A stretch of DNA of 64,000 nucleotides. Origin: CAVUXJ01 sp963814975 (GTDB taxonomy: Bacteria; Acidobacteriota; Vicinamibacteria; Vicinamibacterales; CAVVIG01). The position numbers were made by a program, and so were the translations under genes. This document shows, piece after piece, positions 11,324 to 20,178 of the stretch; position 1 is the first letter of the stretch, and every line of letters starts with the position of its first letter. The notes under the pieces are model-generated. The model saw nothing but the letters and a program-made list of their open reading frames with translations. It did no database searches and had not been told where the DNA came from. The DNA is taken from contig CAWFFB010000015.1 in NCBI GenBank assembly GCA_963814975.1, positions 62,001-126,000 on the forward strand. Direction: 5' to 3'.

Positions 11324-12898
11324 TCAGGTGGTGGCGGTCATCGTCCGCGTCAGATCTCGGATGTTCTTCAGCGTGTCGACGCCTTCGATTTGCTCGAGCA
11401 CCTGCTGCGCACGGATTTGCGGAAGCGCGAGCGTCGCGCAGTCGGTGAAGCGCTCGTGTAGCTCCGCCCGGGTGAACGGCCAATCCGGCCCCCCGTGATA
11501 CTTGTCGCTCGCGGCCTGGACGAAGGTCTGGCCGTCCTTGAGGTCGACCTCCACCACGCTTCGCATCTTGTCGAAGCCCATGGCTTCAATCTTGGGATCA
11601 AAGATCGCGGTGACGAGCGGCATCATTCGCTGGACCGGTTCGCTCGACACGAACTCGTCGGTGAACTCCCGGATGCCCGCCTTGCGACGGAGGGCGATGC
11701 TCGTCAGCAGGAACGGAAGGCAGAACTTCGCTTCGAGCTCCGTCTTGGCGGTCTTGTAGCGGAGGGGCTCGAGGATGTTCGAGCCCGCCCGTACGCGCAT
11801 CGCCTTGATCTGCTCGGGCTTGACGTCGTGATCCGTCACGAGCTTCAGCATCGCATCCATGGTCGGGTGGCTGAGCGAACCGCACGGGTACGGCTTGATC
11901 GACACGCCCGGGTTGACAATGGCGTACGGCTTGCCGAGCACCGGCACCAGCCGATCCAGCTCCGCGCCGCCGCCGAAGACCTGGAAGAAGCCCCATTGGC
12001 CGTCCAGTCCCTCCGCCCCGCCGGTAAACCCCCGCGAGGCCAGTTCCGCGGCGAACACGCCGTTCTCGGCCGCACGGCCGACATGAAGGGGCTTGCTCAT
12101 CGATCCGAAATTCACCCGGATGCCTGAGGCGACGCCCGACGCGATGGTCAGGGTGTGCGCGACCGCCGCAGGTTCGAGCTTGAGCAGTTTCGCGGCACAG
12201 GCCGCCGCCCCAAAGACGCCGATGGTACCGGAAGAATGGAAGCCACGTTGATAGTGGTTGGGGTCGATCGCTTCGGCGATCTTGCACTCCACTTCGAATC
12301 CCGTGAGGAACGCTTCGAGAAAGTCCGCCCCCGACGCGCCCTTCTGCTCCGCGATCGCCAGAGCGGCGGACAGCGCGGGAACGGTGGGATGCGTCAACAG
12401 GCCGAACGTGCGATCGGGGGTGGTCGACAGCTGCGTGTCGTCGTAGTCCATCGCGTGTCCGGCGGCGCCGTTCGCCAGCGCTGCCTGCGGGGCCGGCACC
12501 ATCAAACGTTCGGCGCCGAGGACGGACGCTTCCTTCCTTTCGGTGACGGCCTTGACGTACTGGCGAACGATCGCGCTTCCGTGCACGGTCGATCCCGCGA
12601 GGATGACGCCGAATCCGTCGATCAGGCACCGCTTCCCCACCGCGATCACGTCGTCGGGCATGGCGCGAAGGCTCGCAGTAGTGATGAAGGTGACGAGCGC
12701 GTCGGTGGCGCCCTTGATGTCGGCGCCCGATTTCTTCTTCGAGGGCGCCTGGACGCCTGACTGGGCGGAGCCGATGACTTCGGCGGGACCGTTCGTGCAT
12801 CCTGCCGCGAAAAGCGCGACCGACCCAGCTGCCCCGCCGCCCATGACTTCCAAGAATTCCTTCCGGCTCAGCCGTCTCCCGCGTGGTAGCTGTGTCAC
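11324..12898 (-). CDS. MmgE/PrpD family protein with Tat signal
   Basis: A 524-residue protein of the MmgE/PrpD fold (2-methylcitrate dehydratase-like; family members are dehydratases, isomerases or decarboxylases). Family features include HAMDYDDT, the TGFEVECKI region, GFHSSGTIG and SIKPYPCGS. The N terminus has a twin-arginine-type signal (RRLSRKEFLEV) and a lipobox-like LFAAGC, so an exported lipoprotein is likely, which is unusual for this mostly cytoplasmic family. GTG at 12898 was chosen because AGGAGGGAG lies directly before it and the Tat motif follows. The substrate is unknown. Confidence 0.87.
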   Translation of the reverse strand: MTQLPRGRRLSRKEFLEVMGGGAAGSVALFAAGCTNGPAEVIGSAQSGVQAPSKKKSGADIKGATDALVTFITTASLRAMPDDVIAVGKRCLIDGFGVILAGSTVHGSAIVRQYVKAVTERKEASVLGAERLMVPAPQAALANGAAGHAMDYDDTQLSTTPDRTFGLLTHPTVPALSAALAIAEQKGASGADFLEAFLTGFEVECKIAEAIDPNHYQRGFHSSGTIGVFGAAACAAKLLKLEPAAVAHTLTIASGVASGIRVNFGSMSKPLHVGRAAENGVFAAELASRGFTGGAEGLDGQWGFFQVFGGGAELDRLVPVLGKPYAIVNPGVSIKPYPCGSLSHPTMDAMLKLVTDHDVKPEQIKAMRVRAGSNILEPLRYKTAKTELEAKFCLPFLLTSIALRRKAGIREFTDEFVSSEPVQRMMPLVTAIFDPKIEAMGFDKMRSVVEVDLKDGQTFVQAASDKYHGGPDWPFTRAELHERFTDCATLALPQIRAQQVLEQIEGVDTLKNIRDLTRTMTATT

Positions 12899-13090
12899 GA
12901 CTCCCTCCTCTGAACCCGATCTCGCGTCACTGCCGCGCTTCCGAGGTCCATGATTAGTGGGCGGCGGCAAGAATGGCAACCGGTGGTGGCTGGAAAGCGT
13001 CCCGGCCCGAGGATAGTCCGTATCCACAACCGGTTCAAGAGCGGAGGATGAGCTGTCTCCCGATCACTTTTGCGATGCTATGCTTGCAGC

Positions 13091-13642
13091 ATGAAGGCAT
13101 CCGACGGCATCCTGTTCAGCGGCGGCGCGCCCGGCGCTGAAGCCGCGTTTGGCGCCTGCGCTGAGCGCCGGGGCATCGAGGAGGTCAATTTCACGTTCGA
13201 GGGGCACAGCATCGCCCGGAGCCGTGGCGTCCGGATGCTGAATCACGAGGAGCTGCAGGCCGGCGATGTCAGCCTGGAATATGTCGCCCGGCTCATGAAC
13301 CGGCGCTACACCGAGAGTCCCACGATCCGCAAGGTTCTGCAGACGCTCTGGTACCAGATCAACAACGGCCAGGAGATTTATGTCGTCGGCGCAATCCTCG
13401 ACGACAAGACGGTCCGTGGTGGAACTGGCTGGGGCGCCGAATTCGCCAAGTTGTGCAACAAGCCGCTGTACGTGTTCGACCAGGACAACGACAGCTGGTT
13501 TCGCTGGAGCGGCGAGGAGTGGGACTCCAAAGCGGCCAGCCCCGTGATCGCTCACCCGCATTTCACCGGCACCGGCACGAGGTCCATCAAAGAGAACGGC
13601 AGGCAGGCGATCGACGAGCTGTTCCGCCGCTCGTTCGCCTAG
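13091..13642 (+). CDS. SLOG/Rossmann-like protein of unknown function
   Basis: A 183-residue protein with two glycine motifs typical of the SLOG/LOG-type Rossmann superfamily: LFSGGAPGAEAAF at the N terminus and GGTGWGAEFAKL near residue 120, each likely lining a nucleotide pocket. The C-terminal part has WFRWSGEEW and a HPHFTGTGTR segment. The ATG at 13091 is preferred because it starts the first strand directly. It may sense or bind a nucleotide, but no pathway partner is visible; the divergent neighbour is the MmgE/PrpD gene. Confidence 0.65.
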   Translation: MKASDGILFSGGAPGAEAAFGACAERRGIEEVNFTFEGHSIARSRGVRMLNHEELQAGDVSLEYVARLMNRRYTESPTIRKVLQTLWYQINNGQEIYVVGAILDDKTVRGGTGWGAEFAKLCNKPLYVFDQDNDSWFRWSGEEWDSKAASPVIAHPHFTGTGTRSIKENGRQAIDELFRRSFA

Positions 13643-13648
13643 CAGCCC

Positions 13649-15019
13649 GTGGTGCCGCGTCTGTTCGTCCTGACCGTTCTGTCCTGCTGTGCACTTTGCC
13701 CGCATTCTGCGGCCGCCGCCGATCCCGAAGACAACCGTGTTCTGAGAGTCGAGCAGTGGCTGAAAGCCGTCTTGAAGCACGAGCCGGGTGTTGGCGATGA
13801 TTCCGTGGTGTCGGTGGGTTCGTGGCCGGGCGGCGACCTGCGGGCGTTCCGGGTGGACGGCGCCGTTCTCGCGCAGCTGACGCGCGACCCGAAGCTCTCG
13901 TCCTTCAGGGTCCAACTTCTGGATCAGCGGTCGTCGCGGCGAGTCACCTACGCTCCGCACCACCTTCGCAGGCTCAAGGTGCTCGCGTGCGCCGCCGCCG
14001 GCATCGTGACCGAGCCACCCTGCCTGGACCTCAAGGCATCCGCCGAGCTCGACGCGGAATTGCGCCGGCTGGCGGACGCCGCTGCCGCGTCGAGAACCCG
14101 AGGAGACAAGGACTACGTCCTGCGCCGCGGCGCGCTTCTGCACACCGACGCCGCGATGTTCAGCGCCGACCCGATCGAGCCGCTTGCCCCCGACACGAGC
14201 GACGGGCCCCAGCGAATCCTCATGAACATCTCGGACGGCCGAGAGATCGAGCTGGGGCGCGGCGCCATGCATTGGGAGATCGCCCGCGTGCTGCTCGACG
14301 CCGTCGGATCCGACATGATGGTGCGCTCATGGTACCGGGCGACCGCCGCCTGGATGCAGAACCGCAACTACTACGATCCGGTGCATCTCACCCGTGCCCG
14401 TGGAATCTTTCCGAACGATGCGGACATTCTGTTTCTGAGCGGCTGCGAACGCGAAGAGTACGCGCGTCCCGACACGCAGGCTGCCGCGCGGGCGGCCGTC
14501 CTGCCGGGCGGGCTCACCCTCGACATCAAATCAGAGCGAGCGGAGCTGGGACTGGCGGAGGCCTTTTTCCGGCGCGCGCTCGCGCTGAAACCCGACACCG
14601 CGGAAACGCGCCTGCGACTTGGCCGGGTGCTGCTGCTCCGAGGGCGGTACAAAGAGGCGGCCGATGAGCTGCGGCTCGCGACCAGGTCCGCCGAGGAGGA
14701 TCTCCTCCGTTACTACGGTGCGCTGTTTCTCGGCGCCGCGGAAGAGGCGCTGCAGGACTACGACGGTGCGAGCGCGGCATTTTCGAGGGGAGCGCAGCTG
14801 TACCCTGCTGCGCAAACGCCCCGCCTCGCGCTGAGTGCGCTGGCCCGCCGACGCGGCGATCGTCTTGGTGCGCAAGCGGAGATCGGTCGCGTCTTCGACC
14901 TGCCGGCGTCTCCGCCTGCGCGCGACGATCCGTGGTGGACGTACCACACGGCGCAAGCACGGAATGCCGACGCGCTCCTCGAAGAGCTTCGCCGGCCGTT
15001 CCTCGAAGCGGGCCGATGA
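13649..15019 (+). CDS. Secreted TPR-repeat protein
   Basis: A 456-residue protein with a signal peptide (LFVLTVLSCCALCPHSAAAA) and a C-terminal half containing tetratricopeptide-like helices (AEAFFRRALALKPDT, LGRVLLLRGRYKEAADELR). The first 250 residues are unassigned. It begins at a GTG with no strong ribosome binding site, seven bases after the preceding gene. Its stop codon overlaps the ATG of the VWA gene as ATGA, so the two are co-translated; pairing of TPR proteins with VWFA-related proteins is frequent in Acidobacteriota. Confidence 0.8.
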   Translation: MVPRLFVLTVLSCCALCPHSAAAADPEDNRVLRVEQWLKAVLKHEPGVGDDSVVSVGSWPGGDLRAFRVDGAVLAQLTRDPKLSSFRVQLLDQRSSRRVTYAPHHLRRLKVLACAAAGIVTEPPCLDLKASAELDAELRRLADAAAASRTRGDKDYVLRRGALLHTDAAMFSADPIEPLAPDTSDGPQRILMNISDGREIELGRGAMHWEIARVLLDAVGSDMMVRSWYRATAAWMQNRNYYDPVHLTRARGIFPNDADILFLSGCEREEYARPDTQAAARAAVLPGGLTLDIKSERAELGLAEAFFRRALALKPDTAETRLRLGRVLLLRGRYKEAADELRLATRSAEEDLLRYYGALFLGAAEEALQDYDGASAAFSRGAQLYPAAQTPRLALSALARRRGDRLGAQAEIGRVFDLPASPPARDDPWWTYHTAQARNADALLEELRRPFLEAGR

Positions 15020-15871
15020 GCGTGCGGCAGGCGCTTTTGGTTCTGTGGCTGCTGATTCCAACAGTCGTCGTCCGCACCCAGGACGTCAGCTTCTCGAGCC
15101 AGACCAGAGCAGTGACGAGTCGACGTGCTCGTTAGCGACAAGGGGCAGCCGCTGCTCGGCCTCGTGCCGAGCGACTTCGAGGTGCGCGACAACGGTGTGC
15201 CGCAACAAGTCGATCTCGTGAATTTCGACGAGATCCCGCTGAATGTGACGCTCGCGCTCGACATGAGCGACAGTGTCGCCGGTGAACGGCTGGGCCGCCT
15301 TCGCGCCGCCGCCGGCGGGCTGCTCGCGGGGTTGAGGCCCAACGATCAGGCGGCTCTGATCACGCTCAGTCACATCGTCAAGCTTGGCGCCGGCCTTACG
15401 AGGGATCTTGAGTCAGTACGCGTCGCCCTGGACAAGGCGCAAGCAGTCGGGGAGACGGCCCTCGTGGACGGGACTTACGCCGGGATCATGGTCGGCGAAT
15501 CGGACGTCGGCCGGTCGCTGCTGATCGTCTTCAGCGACGGCGTCGACACGTCCAGCTGGCTGACGCCGCACCGTGTGCTCGACATCGCGAGGCGTTCCGA
15601 CGTCGTCGTGTATGGGGTGTCCACGCGGTCGCCGCTGAAGCCGGGGTTCCTCCGCGATCTCACTACGGTTACGGGGGGGCAGCTCTTTGAAGTGGAGAAA
15701 ACCGCGAACCTTGAAACGATCTTTCTGACAGTGCTGGAAGAGTTCCGGCGGCGATATCTGCTCAGCTACACGCCACGAGGTGTGGCACCCGATGGGTGGC
15801 ACCGACTCGCCGTCCGTGTGAAGCGAAATGCCACGGTCAAAGCCCGTCCCGGATATCTGGCTGGACCGTGA
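15016..15871 (+). CDS. VWFA-related domain protein, acidobacterial type (one apparent frameshift)
   Basis: The ATG overlaps the TPR stop and opens a signal peptide (ALLVLWLLIPTVVV), then QDVSFSSQTRAV. The frame breaks at 15114-15118 (GTGACGAGTC). In the next frame the conserved VDVLVSDKGQPLLGL and EVRDNGVPQ segments follow, then the VWA metal-site region (LDMSDSV), a second strand (IVFSDGVDTSS) and a C-terminal YLLSYTPRG. Removing C15116 gives AVRVDVLV, the usual family sequence, and 284 residues. This family is abundant in Acidobacteriota and probably acts in the periplasm in protein-protein contacts; no specific role is known. Confidence 0.85.
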
Positions 15872-15957
15872 AGGTCAGGTCAAGGCCGGGACCGGGCCGA
15901 TGTATATTTGCGGCGGATGGCCAGCGTCTCGGGCCGCCACGTTCTCGGAGGTGACTC

Positions 15958-17004
15958 ATGATCGATCGTGATCGGCGGCGCTTCTTGACAGGCGCGATGG
16001 CCTCTCTGGGACTGGCCGCTGCGGGCAGCGCTGGCCGGCTGGCCGCCTTTACTCAGGCGGCGGCTGCCAGGCCGCGGCGCATCATCGACATGCATCATCA
16101 TTTCGCGCCGCCGGCGTGGGTCGCCGAAGTGAAAGGTCGGCCGTTGCTGCAGGCCGCGAATACCACGTGGACGCCCGCAAAATCGATCGAGGACATGGAT
16201 CGGGGCGGGGTCGCGGCGGCGGTCGTGTCCATCACCAATCCGGGGATGTGGTTCGGCGACCTCGCGGTCACGCGGCGCGTGGCCCGCGCCTGCAACGATT
16301 ACGGCGCCAAGCTCGTGCAGGACTACCCGAACCGATTCGGGTTGTTCGCCGCGATGCCGTTGCCCGACGTCGAGGGTACGTTGAAGGAAATCGCGTACGC
16401 CTACGACACGCTCAAGGTCGACGGCGTCGGCCTGATGACGAGCTACGGCGACACATGGCTCGGCAATCCTGCCTACAAGCCGGTGATGGAGGAGCTCAAT
16501 CGGCGAAAAGCGATCGTCCACGTCCATCCAACCGCGGCCAACTGCTGCAAGAACCTCGATTACGCGCCTGGCGTGAACCCGGGGAGCATGGAGTACGGCA
16601 CCGACACGACGCGCGCCATCATGGGCGTGGCCTTCAGCGGCGACGCCGCGCGGTTCCCCGATATTCGCTTCATCTGGTCGCACGCCGGCGGCACCGCGCC
16701 GTTCCTCGCCGGCCGCATCGACGGGGCGTCGGCGGGAGCCAAGGATCGACTGCCCAACGGCTTCCTGTCCGAGCTGAAGAAGTTCTACTACGACCTGGCG
16801 GGCGCCGCCAATCCGGGCGCGGTGGCGTCCCTGTTGAAACTCGTGACCACCCAGCAGATTCTCTTCGGGACCGATTTCCCGCCTGGCGGCACCGGCCTCG
16901 ACGTCGCGAACACTCTCGTCAAGCTCGGGGTGTTCAGCGAGAGCGACCTGCGAGCCATCGACCGCGAGAACGCGGTGCGGTTGCTGCCGAGATTCAAGGC
17001 GTAG
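15958..17004 (+). CDS. Amidohydrolase-2 family metal-dependent hydrolase/decarboxylase, Tat-exported
   Basis: A 348-residue TIM-barrel enzyme resembling ACMSD and 6-methylsalicylate decarboxylase. Metal ligand regions are MHHHF, HVHPT, SHAGG and TDFPPGG. The N terminus has a twin-arginine signal (RDRRRFL followed by an Ala/Gly-rich helix), so it should be periplasmic. A GGAGG lies eight bases before the ATG. The true substrate is unknown; members hydrolyse amides or decarboxylate aromatic acids. Confidence 0.87.
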   Translation: MIDRDRRRFLTGAMASLGLAAAGSAGRLAAFTQAAAARPRRIIDMHHHFAPPAWVAEVKGRPLLQAANTTWTPAKSIEDMDRGGVAAAVVSITNPGMWFGDLAVTRRVARACNDYGAKLVQDYPNRFGLFAAMPLPDVEGTLKEIAYAYDTLKVDGVGLMTSYGDTWLGNPAYKPVMEELNRRKAIVHVHPTAANCCKNLDYAPGVNPGSMEYGTDTTRAIMGVAFSGDAARFPDIRFIWSHAGGTAPFLAGRIDGASAGAKDRLPNGFLSELKKFYYDLAGAANPGAVASLLKLVTTQQILFGTDFPPGGTGLDVANTLVKLGVFSESDLRAIDRENAVRLLPRFKA

Positions 17005-17008
17005 CCGC

Positions 17009-17500
17009 GTGCCCTTAGCAGAGCCTTCCGAGTTCCGCGTCGAAAAACTCCGCATCGAGGCGGTGATCCATCTCACCAACGGGACCAGGGTCATCGGAGA
17101 TTTTTTCGTCGCCCAGGCCAGCCCCACCTTGTTCGGGCAGGAGCGCGTGGCCGAACTGCTCAACTCCGAATCGGGATTTGTTCCCTTTGAAGTGCGGGAA
17201 TCGGGCGGCCCCCGCACGGCGCTTCTGAATCGCGAGCACATCGTGACGGTCGCGGTTCGGGACCCTGAGGCACGCCGCGTCCCCGGCTACGATCTCGCCA
17301 CCGCGCGCACGGTGTCCGTGCTGATGTCGGATGGCCGCCAGATTCTTGGCTCGGTCCGCGTCTACCGGCCCGAAGGTCGAGATCGGTTGAGCGACTGGAC
17401 CCGCCACGGCGAGCGCTTCCGGTACATCGAGTCGTCCGATGCGACCTTTATCGTCAACGTGGCCCACGTGGTGGAGGCGCGCGAGGTGTTCGAACGATGA
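17009..17500 (+). CDS. Conserved hypothetical protein upstream of pilT
   Basis: A 163-residue protein starting at GTG. Two similar beta-rich segments are visible (EAVIHLTNGTRVIGDFFV and TVSVLMSDGRQILGSVRV), each reminiscent of a small Sm-like or PilZ-like barrel, so it may be a duplicated domain. It overlaps the PilT start by four bases (ATGA), which suggests translational coupling and a role in pilus function or regulation. No catalytic motif is visible. Confidence 0.65.
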   Translation: MPLAEPSEFRVEKLRIEAVIHLTNGTRVIGDFFVAQASPTLFGQERVAELLNSESGFVPFEVRESGGPRTALLNREHIVTVAVRDPEARRVPGYDLATARTVSVLMSDGRQILGSVRVYRPEGRDRLSDWTRHGERFRYIESSDATFIVNVAHVVEAREVFER

Positions 17501-18612
17501 CTCCAGCTGCTTCGATCGATCGGTTACTTCACGCCATGAGTGTGGCCGGCGCCTCAGACCTGCACCTCTGCGTCGGCTCTCCTCCGATCATCCGCAAGGA
17601 TGGTCATATGCAGCCGATCGAGCCAGGCGCCGCCGCGCTGGGAGTCGACGACGTGGAGGCGTTTCTTGCGCCGATCATGCCCGATCGGAACCGTCAGGAG
17701 TTCTCGCAGCGGCACGATACCGACTTCGCCTACGAGATTCCCGATCTGGCGCGTTTTCGTGCCAATGCCTTCTTCGATCGGAAAGGCCCCGGTGCGGTGT
17801 TCCGCGTCATCCCGTCCAAGATTCTCACGGCCGAACAGCTGGGACTCTCGCAGCCCCTGCTGCAGCTGTGTCACCTGCACAAGGGACTGATCCTCGTCAC
17901 CGGTCCCACCGGCTCGGGCAAATCCACGACGCTCTGCGCGATGATCGACTACATCAACAAGACGCGCCAGGATCACATCATCACCATCGAAGATCCGATC
18001 GAGTTCGTGCACCAGAACCAGAAGTGCCTCATCAATCAGCGCGAGGTGCGAACCCATACCGACTCGTTCAAGGACGCGCTGCGCGCCGCGCTGCGAGAGG
18101 ATCCCGACATCGTGCTGGTCGGTGAGCTGCGCGATCTCGAGACGGTCGCGATCGCGATCGAAACCGCGGAGACGGGCCACCTGGTCTTTGGCACGCTGCA
18201 TACCACGACGGCCGCGTCCACCGTCGATCGCGTCATCGATCAGTTCCCGGCGGATCGTCAGGCGCAGATCAGGATCATGCTGTCCGAATCGTTGCGCTGC
18301 GTCGTCGCGCAGAACCTGTGCCGGAAGATTGGCGGAGGCCGGGTGGCGGCGCTCGAGGTGCTGATTGTCACGCAGGCGGTGAGCAATCTCATTCGCGAGG
18401 GAAAAACCTTCCAGATTCCGTCGATGATGCAGGTCGGCAAGAACGTCGGGATGGTCCCCCTGAACGACGCGTTGATGGACATGGTCACGAAGAAGCTGGT
18501 CGCACCCGACGAGGCCTACTCCAAGGCCGTCGACAAGGCCGGCTTCGAATCACTTCTCAAGCGGGCCGGCCTCGATCATCGCCCGAAAGCGTCGGCGGTC
18601 GCTGTACCATGA
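17497..18612 (+). CDS. pilT: PilT-like type IV pilus retraction ATPase
   Basis: A 371-residue hexameric secretion-type ATPase. Visible motifs are Walker A (GPTGSGKSTT), the Asp box (IITIEDPIEFVH), Walker B (DPDIVLVGELRD) and the His box (GHLVFGTLHT). The C-terminal PilT signature appears as IREGKTFQIP. The N-terminal PAS-like domain (ASDLHLCVGSPP) is intact. It powers depolymerisation of type IVa pili at the inner membrane. No type IVa pilin or pilB is nearby, so the rest of that system must be elsewhere; the Tad pilus further on has its own ATPase. Confidence 0.92.
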   Translation: MTPAASIDRLLHAMSVAGASDLHLCVGSPPIIRKDGHMQPIEPGAAALGVDDVEAFLAPIMPDRNRQEFSQRHDTDFAYEIPDLARFRANAFFDRKGPGAVFRVIPSKILTAEQLGLSQPLLQLCHLHKGLILVTGPTGSGKSTTLCAMIDYINKTRQDHIITIEDPIEFVHQNQKCLINQREVRTHTDSFKDALRAALREDPDIVLVGELRDLETVAIAIETAETGHLVFGTLHTTTAASTVDRVIDQFPADRQAQIRIMLSESLRCVVAQNLCRKIGGGRVAALEVLIVTQAVSNLIREGKTFQIPSMMQVGKNVGMVPLNDALMDMVTKKLVAPDEAYSKAVDKAGFESLLKRAGLDHRPKASAVAVP

Positions 18613-18632
18613 GACCGGGGTGGGGACGAGGG

Positions 18633-19202
18633 CTACCGAATCACGATCCCGATTGATGCGCGCCAGAAGTCGAGCGATCCGAGATCGAAGTCGATGGGGC
18701 CCAGATGGTCGGGATTGGTGCCCTTGGTGAGGTTCTTGAAGTACCGCAGATCGCCGCGCACGCCGAAATGGTCGCTGAAAAAGCCGATCAATCCCCCGCC
18801 GAGATTGAATCCCACCATGTTGCTCGCGTTGTCCCTCCCGGTCGGCGTGTCGATCTGAGTGCGAATCATACCGGCGCCGCCGGTCACGTACGGCCGCAGC
18901 CCTACTCCGGTCGTGCCGCCAATCGGGATGCCGATCATCACGTTGCCCATCACCGTCAGCGCAGAATTGTCGACTGGCTTGTCGAAGAAATCCGGCGAAA
19001 AACCAAAGTCGACCTCCCCGCCGATGATGCCTCCACCCATGCCGCTGGCGGTCCAGCCAAAGGCGTGACGGCCCTCGGCCGGCTCGTTCCCCCGGATGAC
19101 GGCGGCCCAGGGCGAGAAAAGCGCATCCGCTGAAGACGCGACCGGCGCCCAGATCCCGAGCATCAGGGCCAGCAGAACGCGAATAACGATTGCCCGTTGC
19201 AT
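18633..19202 (-). CDS. Outer-membrane beta-barrel protein
   Basis: An approximately 189-residue protein with a signal peptide (VIRVLLALMLGIWAPVASSA) and alternating hydrophobic strands separated by glycine-rich turns (GMGGGIIGGEVDFGF, GFNLGGGLIGFFSDHFGVRGDLRYF), the look of a small OmpA/OmpW-like eight-strand barrel. It ends in a hydrophobic strand (ASIGIVIR). The ATG at 19202 begins the signal peptide; earlier starts would add a charged tail. It converges on pilT. Function unknown. Confidence 0.75.
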   Translation of the reverse strand: MQRAIVIRVLLALMLGIWAPVASSADALFSPWAAVIRGNEPAEGRHAFGWTASGMGGGIIGGEVDFGFSPDFFDKPVDNSALTVMGNVMIGIPIGGTTGVGLRPYVTGGAGMIRTQIDTPTGRDNASNMVGFNLGGGLIGFFSDHFGVRGDLRYFKNLTKGTNPDHLGPIDFDLGSLDFWRASIGIVIR

Positions 19203-19475
19203 ACGTTCATGAAGGCGCAAGGATGTGCCTCGAATCAGCCGAGATCGAACGGACACACTTCCGCTCTCTCAGGGGATTGAGCGGCGGCTCGGACTCCTTC
19301 GCCACTGCCGGTCCTCGTTGATTGCCCGGAGCGCGCGACAACCCAGAAGGCGCGCGTCGTGATGCTCGCCGAACGAAAACGTGTGCCGGCGGTCGAGCCA
19401 GTCGGGGCGCGTGTGTAACCGCCCGGCGGATGGCCGCAGGGTATTCATCGCCGGCCGCGAAGGGTGATTGATGAA

Positions 19476-20009
19476 TTACTTGTGAGTCTGAATGTACTCG
19501 AGCGCGAACTTCTTGAGAGGCGCACTCGTCAGGCCGAGGGCTTCCGCCTCGGTCATGGCCTTGTCGACGTCCCAGCGATCGATCTGGACCCGCTTGAGCA
19601 GCCACATCGCCGAGGCCCGATTGGCCGAACCGCAGTGGATGAACGCCGGCTCATTGCCGGGCTGCCGGATCGCGGCGAGAAAGCGATCGACGACAGCGGG
19701 ATCCGGCGCCGCGGCGTTGAACGGAACGTGGATGTACTTGAGGCCGACGGCTTTCGCCGCCGCTTCGGCCGCCGGAATGTTCGTATCGGGCTCGGTGGCT
19801 TGCCGCAGGTTGATCACCGACGCAAAACCCATCTTCTTGATGTCGGGCATTGCTTCAGGACCGGTCGCGCCAGCGCATGCGACCGTCGTTTCCAGCCGGG
19901 ATAAGTTGGTGACACCAGCCACGGTGGGCTTCGTGATCTGCTGTGCCTCCAGCGTGGACACGAACGCACCGAGAAGGGCGATGGAAGCGAACAAGGACGT
20001 CGATTTCAT
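19476..20009 (-). CDS. Exported dual-specificity-phosphatase-like protein
   Basis: A 177-residue protein with a signal peptide ending at LEAQQ. The active-site loop C-x5-R is present as HCGSANRAS, and an upstream Asp-rich segment could supply the general acid. The layout (strand INLR, YIHVPF, then FIHCGSANR) resembles the beta-lactamase-hydrolase-associated DUF442/DSP-like phosphatase group. It would act in the periplasm on an unknown phosphorylated substrate. It could alternatively be a persulfide-handling protein, since related domains accompany sulfur enzymes. Confidence 0.78.
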   Translation of the reverse strand: MKSTSLFASIALLGAFVSTLEAQQITKPTVAGVTNLSRLETTVACAGATGPEAMPDIKKMGFASVINLRQATEPDTNIPAAEAAAKAVGLKYIHVPFNAAAPDPAVVDRFLAAIRQPGNEPAFIHCGSANRASAMWLLKRVQIDRWDVDKAMTEAEALGLTSAPLKKFALEYIQTHK

Positions 20010-20147
20010 GACGGAACCTCCTATAACGAACCGCTACATCATAGTGCGGAAACGCGTGAAGAGGTAGCAACGGGACGGGCGGGAGGGCGGGACGGGCGCG
20101 AAACGCAGGAAGCGCGGAAAGTCGGTGTGGAGAGCGCTCAGGGCGGG

Positions 20148-20172
20148 CGGGCAGGACAGAGGGTCCTGCCCG
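20148..20172 (-). terminator. Hairpin after the glycine-zipper gene
   Basis: CGGGCAGGAC (20148-20157) and GTCCTGCCCG (20163-20172) form a perfect 10-bp stem with a five-base loop, immediately downstream of a minus-strand stop codon. On the minus strand no U tract follows, so it may be a processing or stability hairpin rather than a classical intrinsic terminator. On the plus strand a T-rich stretch follows, but no plus-strand gene ends nearby. Confidence 0.5.
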
Positions 20173-20178
20173 TCGGGC

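Noticed and set aside
13064..14272. 402-codon minus-strand frame over the SLOG-like and TPR genes
   Set aside because: It crosses two genes with supported starts and has shadow-like composition.
15880..17241. 453-codon minus-strand frame opposite the amidohydrolase
   Set aside because: It lies over a gene with clear metal-binding motifs and a Tat signal, and shows no motif of its own.
20148..20178. Plus-strand intrinsic terminator with TTATTTTT
   Set aside because: No plus-strand gene ends before it; the T stretch is the stop codon region of the minus-strand gene, so the hairpin was assigned to that gene.
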